A stretch of 64,000 bases of DNA from Deltaproteobacteria bacterium HGW-Deltaproteobacteria-12 (GCA_002840565.1 PHBK01000003.1:133722-197721); one strand, 5' to 3'. Counted from the first letter of the stretch, positions 44,680-53,320 are shown. Translations and numbers: made by a program. The notes: generated from the sequence alone by a model not told the origin.

Positions 44680-45849
44680 ATGAATACTTATATCGACTAT
44701 AGCAAGCGCATTAAAAAAATAGTCGCCGAAATGAAGAAGGCCAATCTCGATATCTTCGTTGGCACACGGACGGTCAGCTTAAGCTATGTAGCCGGCGCGT
44801 TCATTCCGTGGAGAAGCGCGGTTGTCGTAGCCAAAGACGGATCCGCTGGTCTTATTACCATGCTGATCGACTGTGAACGATTGAAGAATGAGTCCTGGTT
44901 GAGTAATATTTCACCATATGCTCCCCTGCCGGGCATGGATCTCATGGATCTCATCGTCCACTCCATCAAACAAAACGGCGCAGAAAAGGGGAGGATTGGC
45001 GTTGAACTTGGCCATTCTCCCCGGGGGAATACGGGATACCTGTTTGCTACGGAATACGAATTGTTGAAAAATGCATTGCCGCAAGCTAAATTTGTCAATG
45101 CCCTGGGCGTAGTTGACAGTGCCTCCTATATAAAAGAACCGGGCGAAATCAAGCTCATGCGTCAGGCAGCCGCCATCGCGGACTCCGCCATCAATTGTGT
45201 CGCGGGTTCCCTTGATATCGGCATTACGGAAACGGAGATAGCCGGTATCGGTGAGATGGAACTGCGCCGTCTAGGAAGTGAATATCATTGGGCGATTACC
45301 GGATCGTCGGAAATAGCATCCGGCTACAGGGCGACATACTCCATGAACGGGACGACCCAGCCCACCGGAAAAAGTGTGCAGCTAGGTGAAAATATCATCG
45401 TCGACCTGCATCCGCTTTATCAGCTGTATGCCTCGGATCTGGCCCACAATTTCATTTTAGGGAAGCCCACTGCACAGCAAAAGAAACTGGCCGACGCTTA
45501 TCTGGCGACGGCGGAAACGATTGTCCGCAATTTTAAGGCAGGAAACAAAGTAGGTGATGTGCATAAGGCCGTAATGGATAAATTGACTGAGCTCGGGTAT
45601 GCCCAGTTTACCATCCCCTCCTTTGGCCATGGGCTCGGAGTATTCGGTCATGAATGGTATCCGGCTATTATCAGCAATGATGAGTTCCGCGATGTTGTTC
45701 TGGAAGAAAACGTTGTCGAAGTGGCATTCCTGGCCATGAGCGTCCCGGGGGTATGCGGCATGAGATTGGAATGCCCCGTATTGGTTACGAAGGATGGCGG
45801 TGAAATGCTGTGCAAAACGCCGTTGGAGCTGACGGTGATTGATGTTTAA
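44680..45849 (+). CDS. M24-family aminopeptidase (Xaa-Pro dipeptidase-like)
   Basis: 389 residues from the ATG at 44680 with a GGGGG site. The N-terminal creatinase-like domain is followed by the pita-bread domain. The five metal ligands are in IIVDLHP, ASDLAHNF, FGHGLG, ENVVEVAF and RLECPVLV. It would remove N-terminal residues before proline or cleave similar dipeptides. The next gene is a secernin-type peptidase, so the pair may act on peptides together. Confidence 0.9.
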   Translation: MNTYIDYSKRIKKIVAEMKKANLDIFVGTRTVSLSYVAGAFIPWRSAVVVAKDGSAGLITMLIDCERLKNESWLSNISPYAPLPGMDLMDLIVHSIKQNGAEKGRIGVELGHSPRGNTGYLFATEYELLKNALPQAKFVNALGVVDSASYIKEPGEIKLMRQAAAIADSAINCVAGSLDIGITETEIAGIGEMELRRLGSEYHWAITGSSEIASGYRATYSMNGTTQPTGKSVQLGENIIVDLHPLYQLYASDLAHNFILGKPTAQQKKLADAYLATAETIVRNFKAGNKVGDVHKAVMDKLTELGYAQFTIPSFGHGLGVFGHEWYPAIISNDEFRDVVLEENVVEVAFLAMSVPGVCGMRLECPVLVTKDGGEMLCKTPLELTVIDV

Positions 45850-45958
45850 AGACCAATAACAAGGTTATGGAAAAATCCAGAGCATTCAATTATCGGGCAG
45901 GTGGCATCATTGAATTCAGTTCCTGATCTGAAAATACGGTTCATCTGAGGAGGCTTTT

Positions 45959-47230
45959 ATGTGCGATACCTGCGGAATCGGTCCCGAACTTACCGGCTCC
46001 GGCATCAGCATCTTTGGAAAGAACTCCGACCGGGAGGCTGACGAAACCCAGCTTATCAAGTCCGTGCCGGCCCAAAATTATCCGGCAAATGCAGTTCTGC
46101 AATGCACCTATATTGCAATTCCTCAGGCAGGCTCTACTTATGCGATGGTTATATCCAAGCCATTCTGGCTCTGGGGAGCGGAAATGGGCGTAAACGAAAA
46201 AGGCGTGGTCATCGGCAACGAAGCCCTGTTCACCAGAGTCAAGCCGGAGAAAACTCCAGGTCTCATCGGTATGGATCTTTTACGGCTGGGCCTGGAACGG
46301 GGGGCCAGTGCCGAAGAAGCGGCACAGATTATTATTGAGTTGCTGAAGAGATATGGACAGGCGGGCGCGTGCGGCTATCGCGACAAAAAATTCAACTACA
46401 TGAACTCTTTTATCATTATGGACAGGCGCGGCATTCTCAAACTGGAAACAGCAGGCAGAGACTATGCGCTGCAGCGCCTGAGCGGATACGCCGTGATCTC
46501 CAACGGGATCACTATTGCCAAAGACTGGGATTTCTCATCACTGGCCACGGGCACAGATTTCAGCAAATTCAGCGATCCCCTGATCACCTATTTTGCGGGA
46601 AGCCCTTTCCGCCGGAATCGCAACCAGGCATCAATTCTGAAGGCCAAAGGCGCTATTTGCGCCGCTGATGTATTTGCCATGTTAAGAGACCATTTCGCTT
46701 CTCAGCCGGCAACAGGCTTCAATCGCGATGTCTGTATGCATGCGTCCGACCCGCTGATCAGAAAGTCGCAGACAACCGGCTCTCTGGTTGTGGAACTGCA
46801 CCCGGATGAAAGATTCAGGATATTCGTCACCGGGGGATCAGCGCCCTGCCTGACCGCCTTCAAACCATTTCTACCTGCCGCGCCTTTTCGCGATCTCGGT
46901 GTCGGGGCAGGCTGTTATTCCGATCAATCATACTGGTGGAGGCATGAAGCTTATCACATCAACGCGGTCTTACGCTATGATACAGTGCAGCCCCTGGTTC
47001 AAAAATACATTCAGGACGGAGAATCTTCCAGTACCAAGAACCTTCCAGCGCATTTATGGGAAAGCGCAGAGCCTGATCTGAGGAAGATTTCGCAAGATGC
47101 ATTCCGGGAGTCGGAAGACAGGGAAAAAGCCATGCTGGAGCGGATGAAAGACATAAAAAAGACTTCCTCGCTTCTTGCGTCCTGTTTCTGGTCACGGATG
47201 GCCCGCCGGTCGGGAGTTCCTTTGATATGA
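45959..47230 (+). CDS. Secernin-like C69-family Ntn hydrolase
   Basis: 423 residues. The start MCDTCGIG...FGKNSDREADETQ and the stretch CTYIAIPQAGSTYAMVISKPFWLWGAEMGVNEKGVVIGNEA closely follow animal and bacterial secernins. Cys2 or Cys5 would be the N-terminal nucleophile after processing. Dipeptidase activity is expected for family C69. A GAGGAGG site precedes the ATG. It follows an M24 peptidase gene after about 110 bases. Confidence 0.9.
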   Translation: MCDTCGIGPELTGSGISIFGKNSDREADETQLIKSVPAQNYPANAVLQCTYIAIPQAGSTYAMVISKPFWLWGAEMGVNEKGVVIGNEALFTRVKPEKTPGLIGMDLLRLGLERGASAEEAAQIIIELLKRYGQAGACGYRDKKFNYMNSFIIMDRRGILKLETAGRDYALQRLSGYAVISNGITIAKDWDFSSLATGTDFSKFSDPLITYFAGSPFRRNRNQASILKAKGAICAADVFAMLRDHFASQPATGFNRDVCMHASDPLIRKSQTTGSLVVELHPDERFRIFVTGGSAPCLTAFKPFLPAAPFRDLGVGAGCYSDQSYWWRHEAYHINAVLRYDTVQPLVQKYIQDGESSSTKNLPAHLWESAEPDLRKISQDAFRESEDREKAMLERMKDIKKTSSLLASCFWSRMARRSGVPLI

Positions 47231-47388
47231 TCTCCTGGCAGAGCGCAATTTCCCCCCGCAATCTACCGGACTGCCGCTTATGAAAAACAAGAAAGAGTAA
47301 ACTCTCCCCCTTCCCGGTTAAAATAATCTTGACCGGCAGGTTCCTTTTTTGTATACACGCCGCCAAACCTAAAGGAACAGCTCCTGCA

Positions 47389-47922
47389 ATGACACAAGCA
47401 AGAAACAAAATAAAGCCGGTCGCCGGTAGAAATCTTTCCCCTCCCCGCGCACCTGCCGATGGTCGCCGCACTGCGGTGCGCGAATCAGGCATCCACGGCA
47501 AGGGAGTTTACGCCATCCGGCCGATCAAGGCCGGCGACAGGGTGCTGGAGTACAGAGGCAGGATCATTACCTGGCGCAAAGCGCAGGCCCTTCACCCCCA
47601 CGACCCCAGTCAGCCCAACCACACCTTTTATTTCCACCTGGACGACGGACACGTCATTGATGCCAAGCAGAATGGCAACTCCGCCCGCTGGATCAATCAC
47701 GCCTGCGATCCCAATCTGGAAGCCCGACAGGAAGGATCCCGAGTTTTCCTGGAGGCTCTGCGCGATATCGACATTGGTGAGGAGCTCTTCTACGATTACG
47801 GTCTGATGATCGAAGGCCGCAAGACTGCCAGGATCAAGCAGGAATATGCCTGCCTATGCGGCGCAGATACCTGCCGCGGTACAATGCTGAACATAACAAA
47901 GAGGATCAAGGCCCGAGGCTGA
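47389..47922 (+). CDS. SET-domain protein-lysine methyltransferase
   Basis: 177 residues from the ATG at 47389; a TTG at 47329 would add 20. A complete SET domain is visible: RESGIHGKGVYAIRPIKAGDRVLEYRG, ARWINHACDPNLEA (the SAM-binding NH), GEELFYDYG, and a post-SET CLCGADTCRGTML cysteine cluster. Bacterial SET proteins can methylate host or own proteins; the target is unknown. It is a plausible acquired gene, without obvious mobility genes beside it. Confidence 0.9.
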   Translation: MTQARNKIKPVAGRNLSPPRAPADGRRTAVRESGIHGKGVYAIRPIKAGDRVLEYRGRIITWRKAQALHPHDPSQPNHTFYFHLDDGHVIDAKQNGNSARWINHACDPNLEARQEGSRVFLEALRDIDIGEELFYDYGLMIEGRKTARIKQEYACLCGADTCRGTMLNITKRIKARG

Positions 47923-48084
47923 AAGGAAAAGGGATTAAAAAAAGTTGAAATCTTCAAACTCTCCCCTCATTAACAACGTGATGTTGGCGCGAAAGAAATT
48001 CAGGGGAGATTTTGGGATGTATTTAAAATCCTCCCTGTCCCTCCTTTAAAAAGCAGGAAATCAGCAGTCGTTCTAATTTTTTTT

Positions 48085-48138
48085 CCCTTTGAAAAAGGGG
48101 GATGGAAGGGGGATTTTGCAGTATGTCAAATCCCCCCT
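48085..48138. repeat. G-run/C-run inverted repeat at the 3' end of the RluA gene
   Basis: CCCTTTGAAAAAGGGGG forms one small hairpin and GGGGGATTT (48108-48116) with AAATCCCCC (48128-48136) a second perfect one. This is the AAATCCCCC-type dispersed repeat common in related genomes. The stop codon of the RluA-family gene lies inside it, so its last residues are repeat-encoded. Confidence 0.65.
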
Positions 48139-49100
48139 GATGATCCTTGCTGGAAATAGCCATTGTCACTTCTTAAACGGATACATTCGGAAAACATCGG
48201 GGGAAGGGGCGCCCGAATAATTATCTCTTTTTTGCTCCGCGGGTGTAAAAATACCAGCCGGGCGGCATGCAGGGCCTGCCTGGGCAGGATCAGGCGCTCC
48301 GACAGTTCAGCGGTGAGGCCGTGCCGAATAAAATTGAGAAAGGCGGATTCGTCCCGACCGTAGAGCTTATCACCGACAATCGGATAACCTGCTGCCAGCA
48401 GATGGGCGCGTATCTGGTGAAGCCTCCCCGTTGCGGGGAAACACCGGACAAGAGACATGTCACCGGCATTTACTATTTTCACAAAGCGCGTCAACGCCGT
48501 TTCGGATCCACCCGGCCACGCCTTGCGTTTCTTACTTATCGCGGAGTTCTTATCCCGGCCTAAAGGCAAATCGACGATTAATTCGCCGGCGGGAAAAATT
48601 CCGTGCACCAGGGCGAGATACTCCTTTGATCCTTGCGCCAGCGCTACGGCCAGACTCGCCGTGCTTTTCCCATCGAGGGCCAGCAATATGATCCCCGATG
48701 TTTCACGGTCGATACGGTGCAACGGGTAGACTTTCCGACGGTAGCGCTCCTCAAGGAGCGCCACCAGTGTGTTGTTGAAATACCTTCCCGCAGGGTGGAC
48801 CGGCAAATTACCCGTCTTGTTCACGGCAACAAACCATTCGTCCTCGTAAAGGATTGTTATTCGGTCATCAACTTCCGGTTCGATGATGCGGCTTCCATTC
48901 CAGGCCAGCATTTCACCGCCTTTTAGCGCTGCCGCGGGATCGAAGGCAGGCATGCCGTCCAGCGACAGCTTCCCTTCCAGAATCTCCTTTCTCCATAGTT
49001 CCTCTGTCAGATAGGTGAAGCGATAGGATAAATAGCTGTCCAGCCGCTGGGCTTCATGAAGAACCGGAACACGCGATTTTATAATTCTTTTTCGTGTCAT
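48126..49100 (-). CDS. RluA-family pseudouridine synthase
   Basis: 324 residues. The catalytic aspartate is in HRIDRETSGIILLAL; RLHQIRAHLLAAGYPIVGDKLYG and QALHAARLVFLHP are further family motifs. An N-terminal S4-like segment precedes the catalytic fold. The target uridine in rRNA or tRNA cannot be told from sequence. The last few residues (QQGSSGGI) derive from the dispersed repeat at the end of the gene. Confidence 0.92.
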   Translation of the reverse strand: MTRKRIIKSRVPVLHEAQRLDSYLSYRFTYLTEELWRKEILEGKLSLDGMPAFDPAAALKGGEMLAWNGSRIIEPEVDDRITILYEDEWFVAVNKTGNLPVHPAGRYFNNTLVALLEERYRRKVYPLHRIDRETSGIILLALDGKSTASLAVALAQGSKEYLALVHGIFPAGELIVDLPLGRDKNSAISKKRKAWPGGSETALTRFVKIVNAGDMSLVRCFPATGRLHQIRAHLLAAGYPIVGDKLYGRDESAFLNFIRHGLTAELSERLILPRQALHAARLVFLHPRSKKEIIIRAPLPPMFSECIRLRSDNGYFQQGSSGGI

Positions 49101-49135
49101 AGGGGGAAAGCGATGCTATGTTCAGCCGGGTATAG

Positions 49136-49184
49136 ACAACTTTTGGGGAAATCAGTTTCAAAAGTTGTATGCAAGTTGTCAACT
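49136..49184. promoter_or_regulatory. GTTGTCAAC-type motifs after the GHKL regulator gene
   Basis: ACAACTTTT (49136-49144) and AAAAGTTGT (49160-49168) form a perfect 9-bp inverted repeat. The odd palindrome AGTTG-T-CAACT (49174-49184) overlaps the stop codon of the HTH-GHKL gene. The same core occurs in the array upstream of that gene (50221-50277), so both ends carry the motif. Confidence 0.55.
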
Positions 49185-50202
49185 ATGCCTGCGCGCGTTT
49201 AATCATGAACAGAATATTTTCATTGGCGTTCTTAATCGTGATTTTAATGTCCCGGTGACCGGTCTGCCAAACGCGGAAGACTTCGTCGGCAAAGGCCTGG
49301 CCTATGGTTTCCACATTATGGAAGTCAAGCTCGATGGTCTGAAATTTATCCAGCCCTGCCAGAATTCTGCGGGCCTGAGACCGCGACACATAATCAACAT
49401 CCCGGTTATACAGCTTTACTTTTACGCCTGTTTTATTGAACTGCAAAGACTCGTCGGTGTATTGATTGAATAGATCGGAAAGAATTTTTTTTGACTTCAG
49501 ACCCAGGACAAAATCGACTTTTGTTCCTTTCGAGGATTGAATATCTTTTATGTAAATATCCTGACCGATGTTGTCGAAAACAACCTTTTTACCGAAGCTT
49601 TTAAGAGTCAGAAAATCGGCGATCTTTGACGTAAAGAATATTCCCTCGCCGCTGTGCGCCTCCGGCGCCGTAGTTTCTTTGCCTTTGAGCAGGTCCTGAA
49701 TGGCATCCATTGTCGAGGCCAGCCGTTTCTTTTCTCTGATATTATTAAAAATACCAACCCCGCGATCCGCAACACTGAATCGGACATCGGTTGCTGTTTT
49801 TGTAACAAGAACATCAATTTTATCCGACTCGGAATGTTCTATAGCGTTGTTGAGCATTTCGGTAAAGGCATAATCGATGATGGAAGAAACATTGCCGGGC
49901 AGCTTTTGAAAGATGGAGCTTTCTTCCTTGATCCGGCTCAGCACCTTATCTTCGGCAAGCTCTCTGTTGGCGATTATCTTTCTCACTTTGGATGGTTTGG
50001 CCGCAGCCGCTGCTCTTTTTGAAGCGAGGATATAATGTGCCTGGTTGGCCTTGCCCAGCCGGACTATCTTCCCCTCTGCAGCCAGGTTTTTTAGAAACAT
50101 CTGCGCGTGCGCCCTGGAGAACCCTGTTTTACCTACAACATCGGCTGTTGTGACCGTGCCCTTTGTCTTCAGGAAAGTAAATATGATATCTTTTATATCC
50201 AT
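49183..50202 (-). CDS. HTH - GHKL ATPase - STAS-like (DUF4325) regulator
   Basis: 339 residues in three parts. An N-terminal winged helix (1-60) is followed by a Ser/Ala linker. A histidine-kinase-like ATPase then runs to about residue 215, with N-box EMLNNAIEH (115-123), G1 DRGVGI (146-151) and G2 GEGIFF (185-190). A C-terminal STAS-like DUF4325 domain (about 265-335) has ELDFHNVETIGQAFADEVFR. No phospho-acceptor histidine is visible, as in anti-sigma-factor kinases. Operator-like repeats flank the gene, which suggests autoregulation. Confidence 0.87.
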   Translation of the reverse strand: MDIKDIIFTFLKTKGTVTTADVVGKTGFSRAHAQMFLKNLAAEGKIVRLGKANQAHYILASKRAAAAAKPSKVRKIIANRELAEDKVLSRIKEESSIFQKLPGNVSSIIDYAFTEMLNNAIEHSESDKIDVLVTKTATDVRFSVADRGVGIFNNIREKKRLASTMDAIQDLLKGKETTAPEAHSGEGIFFTSKIADFLTLKSFGKKVVFDNIGQDIYIKDIQSSKGTKVDFVLGLKSKKILSDLFNQYTDESLQFNKTGVKVKLYNRDVDYVSRSQARRILAGLDKFQTIELDFHNVETIGQAFADEVFRVWQTGHRDIKITIKNANENILFMIKRAQA

Positions 50203-50220
50203 CGGTTTCTCCGCTAATCC

Positions 50221-50277
50221 TTGTTGACAACTTTATTGTAAACTAATTATGGAAGTTGTCAACAAGTTGTCTACAAC
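50221..50277 (-). promoter_or_regulatory. Promoter and operator array of the HTH-GHKL regulator
   Basis: TTGTTGACAACTT (50221-50233) and AAGTTGTCAACAA (50253-50265) are perfect inverted copies, followed by GTTGTCTACAAC (50266-50277). On the minus strand TTGACA (50262-50257), 16 bases and TACAAT (50240-50235) form a promoter whose -35 lies inside a repeat. Binding by the gene's own HTH would switch it off. Confidence 0.7.
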
Positions 50278-50339
50278 AGTGGAGAATAATGGGACTGATA
50301 TTTCTCATTCATGAGGCGTAGGAGGCAGCATTACTGCTA

Positions 50340-50588
50340 TCAGGATTTCCTGCCAACACTCCACTGCCGGGGTTTCCACTTGATTTGAAACTCAATTTCC
50401 TCTTCTTTGGCCGATTTTTCGTGCTCGACAGTAAACGCGGCCCTTGCCGGAACGCTGATTCGCGAGCCGGCGATTGATATTTTAAAGCGCTTGTCGTTTT
50501 CAATCGCGTCGGCTAGCCGGCGCAGTTTGGCTGCAAATTCTTGCTTTAAATATTCCTTTTCGATGTCTCTGTTTTGTTTTTTGCTCAT
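50340..50588 (-). CDS. Amphi-Trp domain protein
   Basis: 82 residues. The C-terminal part (SRISVPARAAFTVEHEKSAKEEEIEFQIKW) matches the amphi-Trp domain, with its alternating hydrophobic pattern and the EIEFQIKW ending. The N-terminal part is charged and helical. Function is unknown. Its ATG overlaps the stop of an orphan mnmG 3' fragment by ATGA, showing that it once followed mnmG directly. Confidence 0.8.
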   Translation of the reverse strand: MSKKQNRDIEKEYLKQEFAAKLRRLADAIENDKRFKISIAGSRISVPARAAFTVEHEKSAKEEEIEFQIKWKPRQWSVGRKS

Positions 50589-50668
50589 TTTTTTGCCTCT
50601 TCTTTGTTTGTCTGCTGTTTCAGTTCCCGCTTCTTCATCGTTATCAGTAGGGCGGAGATGGCGCCTTC
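50585..50668 (-). pseudogene. Orphan 3' end of mnmG (ancestral C-terminus)
   Basis: The minus-strand frame reads EGAISALLITMKKREL then KQQTNKEEAKK and stop, matching the live MnmG end EGAISAVLIMMKKREL. The 48 bases 50621-50668 match 51461-51508 with three differences. The fragment has no start and is cut off from mnmG by the toxin-antitoxin segment. Its stop overlaps the amphi-Trp ATG. Confidence 0.8.
50621..50668. repeat. Direct repeat of mnmG 3' end, distal copy
   Basis: 48 bases identical to 51461-51508 at 45 positions. The two copies bound an 840-bp unit holding the toxin-antitoxin genes and a MITE-like repeat. This copy keeps the ancestral continuation into the amphi-Trp gene. Confidence 0.85.
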
Positions 50669-50680
50669 AACTTTGATGGA

Positions 50681-50992
50681 TTATCTCTCAAACGTTTCCA
50701 AACTTAGCAAACGTGATCCGTGAATGACACGGAGAATAATCACTCTGGATGCTTCGATTCGAAAAATAGTTCTGTAATGACCATAAAGGACATGCCGGTA
50801 TTCGACACCCAGTTCGAATGACTCGGGAATGATAGGACATCTTGCTGGAAATTTTTCCAGAGTATCAATTTGTTTTTCGATTTCTAAAACGAGTTTGGCT
50901 GCTGCTCTTTGATTGTCGGCAGCTATATAATGAAATATTTCTTGAATATCGGATTGAGCTGAGGCGGTAATTTCAACTCGAAATTTTTGCAC
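50681..50992 (-). CDS. ParE/RelE-family toxin
   Basis: 103 residues of the ParE/RelE fold: QKFRVEITASAQSDIQEIFHYIAADNQRAA, EKFPARCPIIPESFELGVEYRHVLYGHYRTIFRIEASRVIILRVIHGSRLL. Either gyrase poisoning or mRNA cleavage is possible; sequence alone does not decide. It overlaps the upstream antitoxin by 20 bases, the usual coupled arrangement. The module lies inside a segment bounded by duplicated mnmG ends. Confidence 0.9.
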   Translation of the reverse strand: MQKFRVEITASAQSDIQEIFHYIAADNQRAAAKLVLEIEKQIDTLEKFPARCPIIPESFELGVEYRHVLYGHYRTIFRIEASRVIILRVIHGSRLLSLETFER

Positions 50993-51257
50993 TTTTCTTA
51001 AACTCCTTTAAGAAAGTTCGTGCATCTTTGGTACGTCCGTCCTTTACATCCTTCTCTGCAGGCGCCAGCAACAAGCCCAGATTGAGAGCCTTTAGCTTTT
51101 TTTCAAAAGCATCTACATTAATCAGAACGACGTCCGGTTTACCGTTTACCGTAACTACAACGGGGCGTCCGGTATCATGCAATTGCTTGAATATTTCGTT
51201 AGTATTCTTTTTTAAATCCGAAACCGTTTTGATGTCTTCAGTTATACTAAAAGGCAT
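50973..51257 (-). CDS. Phd/YefM-family antitoxin
   Basis: 94 residues. The N-terminal half is the Phd/YefM DNA-binding fold (SITEDIKTVSDLKKNTNEIFKQLHDTGRPVVVTVNGKPDVVLINVDAFEKKL). The C-terminal half is charged and would wrap the toxin. It is the first gene of the toxin-antitoxin pair and would also repress the operon. Confidence 0.9.
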   Translation of the reverse strand: MPFSITEDIKTVSDLKKNTNEIFKQLHDTGRPVVVTVNGKPDVVLINVDAFEKKLKALNLGLLLAPAEKDVKDGRTKDARTFLKEFKKSAKISS

Positions 51258-51335
51258 TTAATTTCATATCCTTTCTGGTGCTAAATTTAGTAGCTTTTAT
51301 AACACAAAGGAGATAATTTTTAAACACTATTTCGG

Positions 51336-51457
51336 GGCTGTTCAAAAATGTTCAGATGCAAGGCGCACGAAGCCGGAGGAGAGAGGCGTACTGTTCGCGT
51401 ATGTCGCAACGACGAGGGCTGAGGAGCAACGCAGCAGATGAGCGTTTTTCAACAGCC
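51336..51457. mobile_element. 122-bp MITE-like repeat with terminal inverted repeats
   Basis: GGCTGTTCAAAAA (51336-51348) and TTTTTCAACAGCC (51445-51457) are inverted ends with one mismatch. The interior (AGGCGTACTG...GTATGTCG...GCAACGCAGCAGATG) is of the kind seen in dispersed non-coding repeats of deltaproteobacteria, and related interior sequence recurs at 56993-57116. It encodes nothing. It supplies the stop codon and last three residues (SGC) of the present MnmG. Confidence 0.7.
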
Positions 51458-53320
51458 ACTCAGTTCCCGCTTTTTCATCATTATCAGTACGGCGGAGATG
51501 GCGCCTTCGGTCATGCCGGGGATGCGCTCCATCTGGCCGATGGTGGCGGGCGCGATGCGGGTGAGCTTGCCCTGAAGCTCGTTGGAAAGGCCGGGGACGG
51601 TCGAATAATCAAAGGCCGGCGGAATTTTCATTTTTTCCTGGTCTTTTAATTTTTTTGTTGCTTCGAACTGGCGCTTGATGTAGCCCTCATACTTGATTTC
51701 TATCTCCATCTGCTTTTTGACAAAGGGATCGGCTTCGGGCTCCCAGCCGGGGAAGCAGGCCAGATCATCATAAGCAATTTCATGACGTTTCAGCAGCGCA
51801 TAAAGCGTGGTATGGCTGGTCAGGGCCGGGGAGTTGATCTTTGTCAATGCTTCGTTAATCTCCGGCAGGGGTTTGACCGGTGTTGCTTTTAAATGGGCAA
51901 TGCCCCGCTCGATTCGGCTCATTTTATCCTGAAGATCCAGATAATGTGCGCGGTCAATCAAACCTAATTCGTATCCTTTGCCCATCAGACGGATGGTGGC
52001 ATTATCTTCGCGCAGAATCAGCCGGTACTCGGCGCGCGAGGTAAACATGCGATATGGTTCATCGACGCCACGGGTGACAAGATCATCAATGAGAACAGCC
52101 ATGTAGGCCTCGGAGCGGTCGAGAATAAACGGCGGAGCACCGCGGAGCGCCTGCACGGCGTTAATTCCCGCCCAAAGGCCTTGCGCCGCCGCTTCTTCGT
52201 AACCGGATGTGCCGTTGATCTGCCCGGCCAGATATAAGCCGCAACAAAGCTTGGTCTCCAGGGTCGGTTTCAACTGCGTTGGTTGAACAAAATCATATTC
52301 AATAGCGTAAGCCGGACGCATGATTTCGGCCTGCTCCAGCCCTTTAACGCTATTGACTATTTTTTGCTGCAACTCCAGCGGCAGGCTGTTGCCTAATCCC
52401 TTGGCGTATATCTCTTCTGTTTCCAGGCCTTCATGCTCGAGCACCACAGGATGTGATTCGCGCTCGCGAAATCTCATCACTTTATCTTCCAGAGAAGGGC
52501 AGTAGCGGGCGCCGATTCCTTTAATTGTTCCCGAATAAAGCGGCGAATGCTGGATGTTTTCGCGGATCAGGCGGTGCGTTTCGGAAGACGTTGCCGAAAA
52601 ATAGGAAGGCAGACGCTCCGGGCGCAATCGAACTGTGGTAAAAGAAAAGGGCTGCGGTTCATGGTCACTATCCTGGCGCTGCAGACAGGAAAAATCAATT
52701 GTGGAGGCCTTCAGGCGCGGCGGAGTTCCCGTCTTCATTCTGCCGGTTTCGAAGCCCAGATCTTTCAGGCAGGCGGCCAGGGTAATTGACGCCAGTTCTC
52801 CGGCCCGGCCCGAGGCAGTTTGCGATGTGCCGATATGGACAAGGCCGTTCAAAAAGGTGCCGGTTGTTATAATCACTTTTTTTGCGGCATAGAAAAAACC
52901 CGTTTGATCCAGCACTCCCTTAATTTCTTTTCCTTCAATCACCAGCCGCTCCACCATGCCTTGCCGGATATGCAGATTCTGCTGCTTTTCGACAACGGCT
53001 TTCATGGCGAGCCGGTATTGTTGTTTATCGCACTGCATGCGGGAGGAATGAACGGCGGGACCTTTCGAGGCATTGAGCAGCCGGAAATGCAGCGCCGTTT
53101 TATCGGCAATTTTGCCCATCTCGCCGCCCAGAGCATCAATTTCTTTGACAAGTTGACTCTTGGCCTGCCCGCCGATGGCCGGATTGCAGGACATGAGCGC
53201 AATGGAATCCAGATTAATATTAAAAAGCAGTGTCTGGCAGCCCATACGTGAGCAGGCCAGGGCGGCTTCGCAGCCGGCATGGCCGCCCCCCACTACTATA
53301 ATGTCGTAATTATCAGTCAA
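51449..53320 (-). CDS. mnmG: tRNA uridine 5-carboxymethylaminomethyl modification enzyme MnmG (GidA)
   Basis: 623 residues from a TTG at 53320 with GGGGGAA upstream. The frame is open to 53440, but those extra 40 codons translate a dispersed repeat. The FAD motif YDIIVVGGGHAGCEAALACSRMG starts the protein; LNASKGPAVHSSRMQCDKQQYR and GQINGTSGYEEAAAQGL are family motifs. With MnmE it modifies the wobble uridine of tRNAs. The last three residues, SGC, come from a MITE-like repeat; the ancestral tail survives at 50585-50620. Confidence 0.95.
   Translation of the reverse strand: MTDNYDIIVVGGGHAGCEAALACSRMGCQTLLFNINLDSIALMSCNPAIGGQAKSQLVKEIDALGGEMGKIADKTALHFRLLNASKGPAVHSSRMQCDKQQYRLAMKAVVEKQQNLHIRQGMVERLVIEGKEIKGVLDQTGFFYAAKKVIITTGTFLNGLVHIGTSQTASGRAGELASITLAACLKDLGFETGRMKTGTPPRLKASTIDFSCLQRQDSDHEPQPFSFTTVRLRPERLPSYFSATSSETHRLIRENIQHSPLYSGTIKGIGARYCPSLEDKVMRFRERESHPVVLEHEGLETEEIYAKGLGNSLPLELQQKIVNSVKGLEQAEIMRPAYAIEYDFVQPTQLKPTLETKLCCGLYLAGQINGTSGYEEAAAQGLWAGINAVQALRGAPPFILDRSEAYMAVLIDDLVTRGVDEPYRMFTSRAEYRLILREDNATIRLMGKGYELGLIDRAHYLDLQDKMSRIERGIAHLKATPVKPLPEINEALTKINSPALTSHTTLYALLKRHEIAYDDLACFPGWEPEADPFVKKQMEIEIKYEGYIKRQFEATKKLKDQEKMKIPPAFDYSTVPGLSNELQGKLTRIAPATIGQMERIPGMTEGAISAVLIMMKKRELSGC
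51461..51508. repeat. Direct repeat of mnmG 3' end, copy inside live mnmG
   Basis: The copy that forms the present end of the mnmG reading frame; it encodes EGAISAVLIMMKKREL. Its partner is at 50621-50668. The arrangement resembles an attachment-site duplication or a target duplication at a gene 3' end. Confidence 0.85.

Noticed and set aside
50309..50503. 64-codon minus-strand frame within the amphi-Trp gene
   Set aside because: It overlaps the amphi-Trp coding frame, is Ser/Lys-rich and has no homology pattern.
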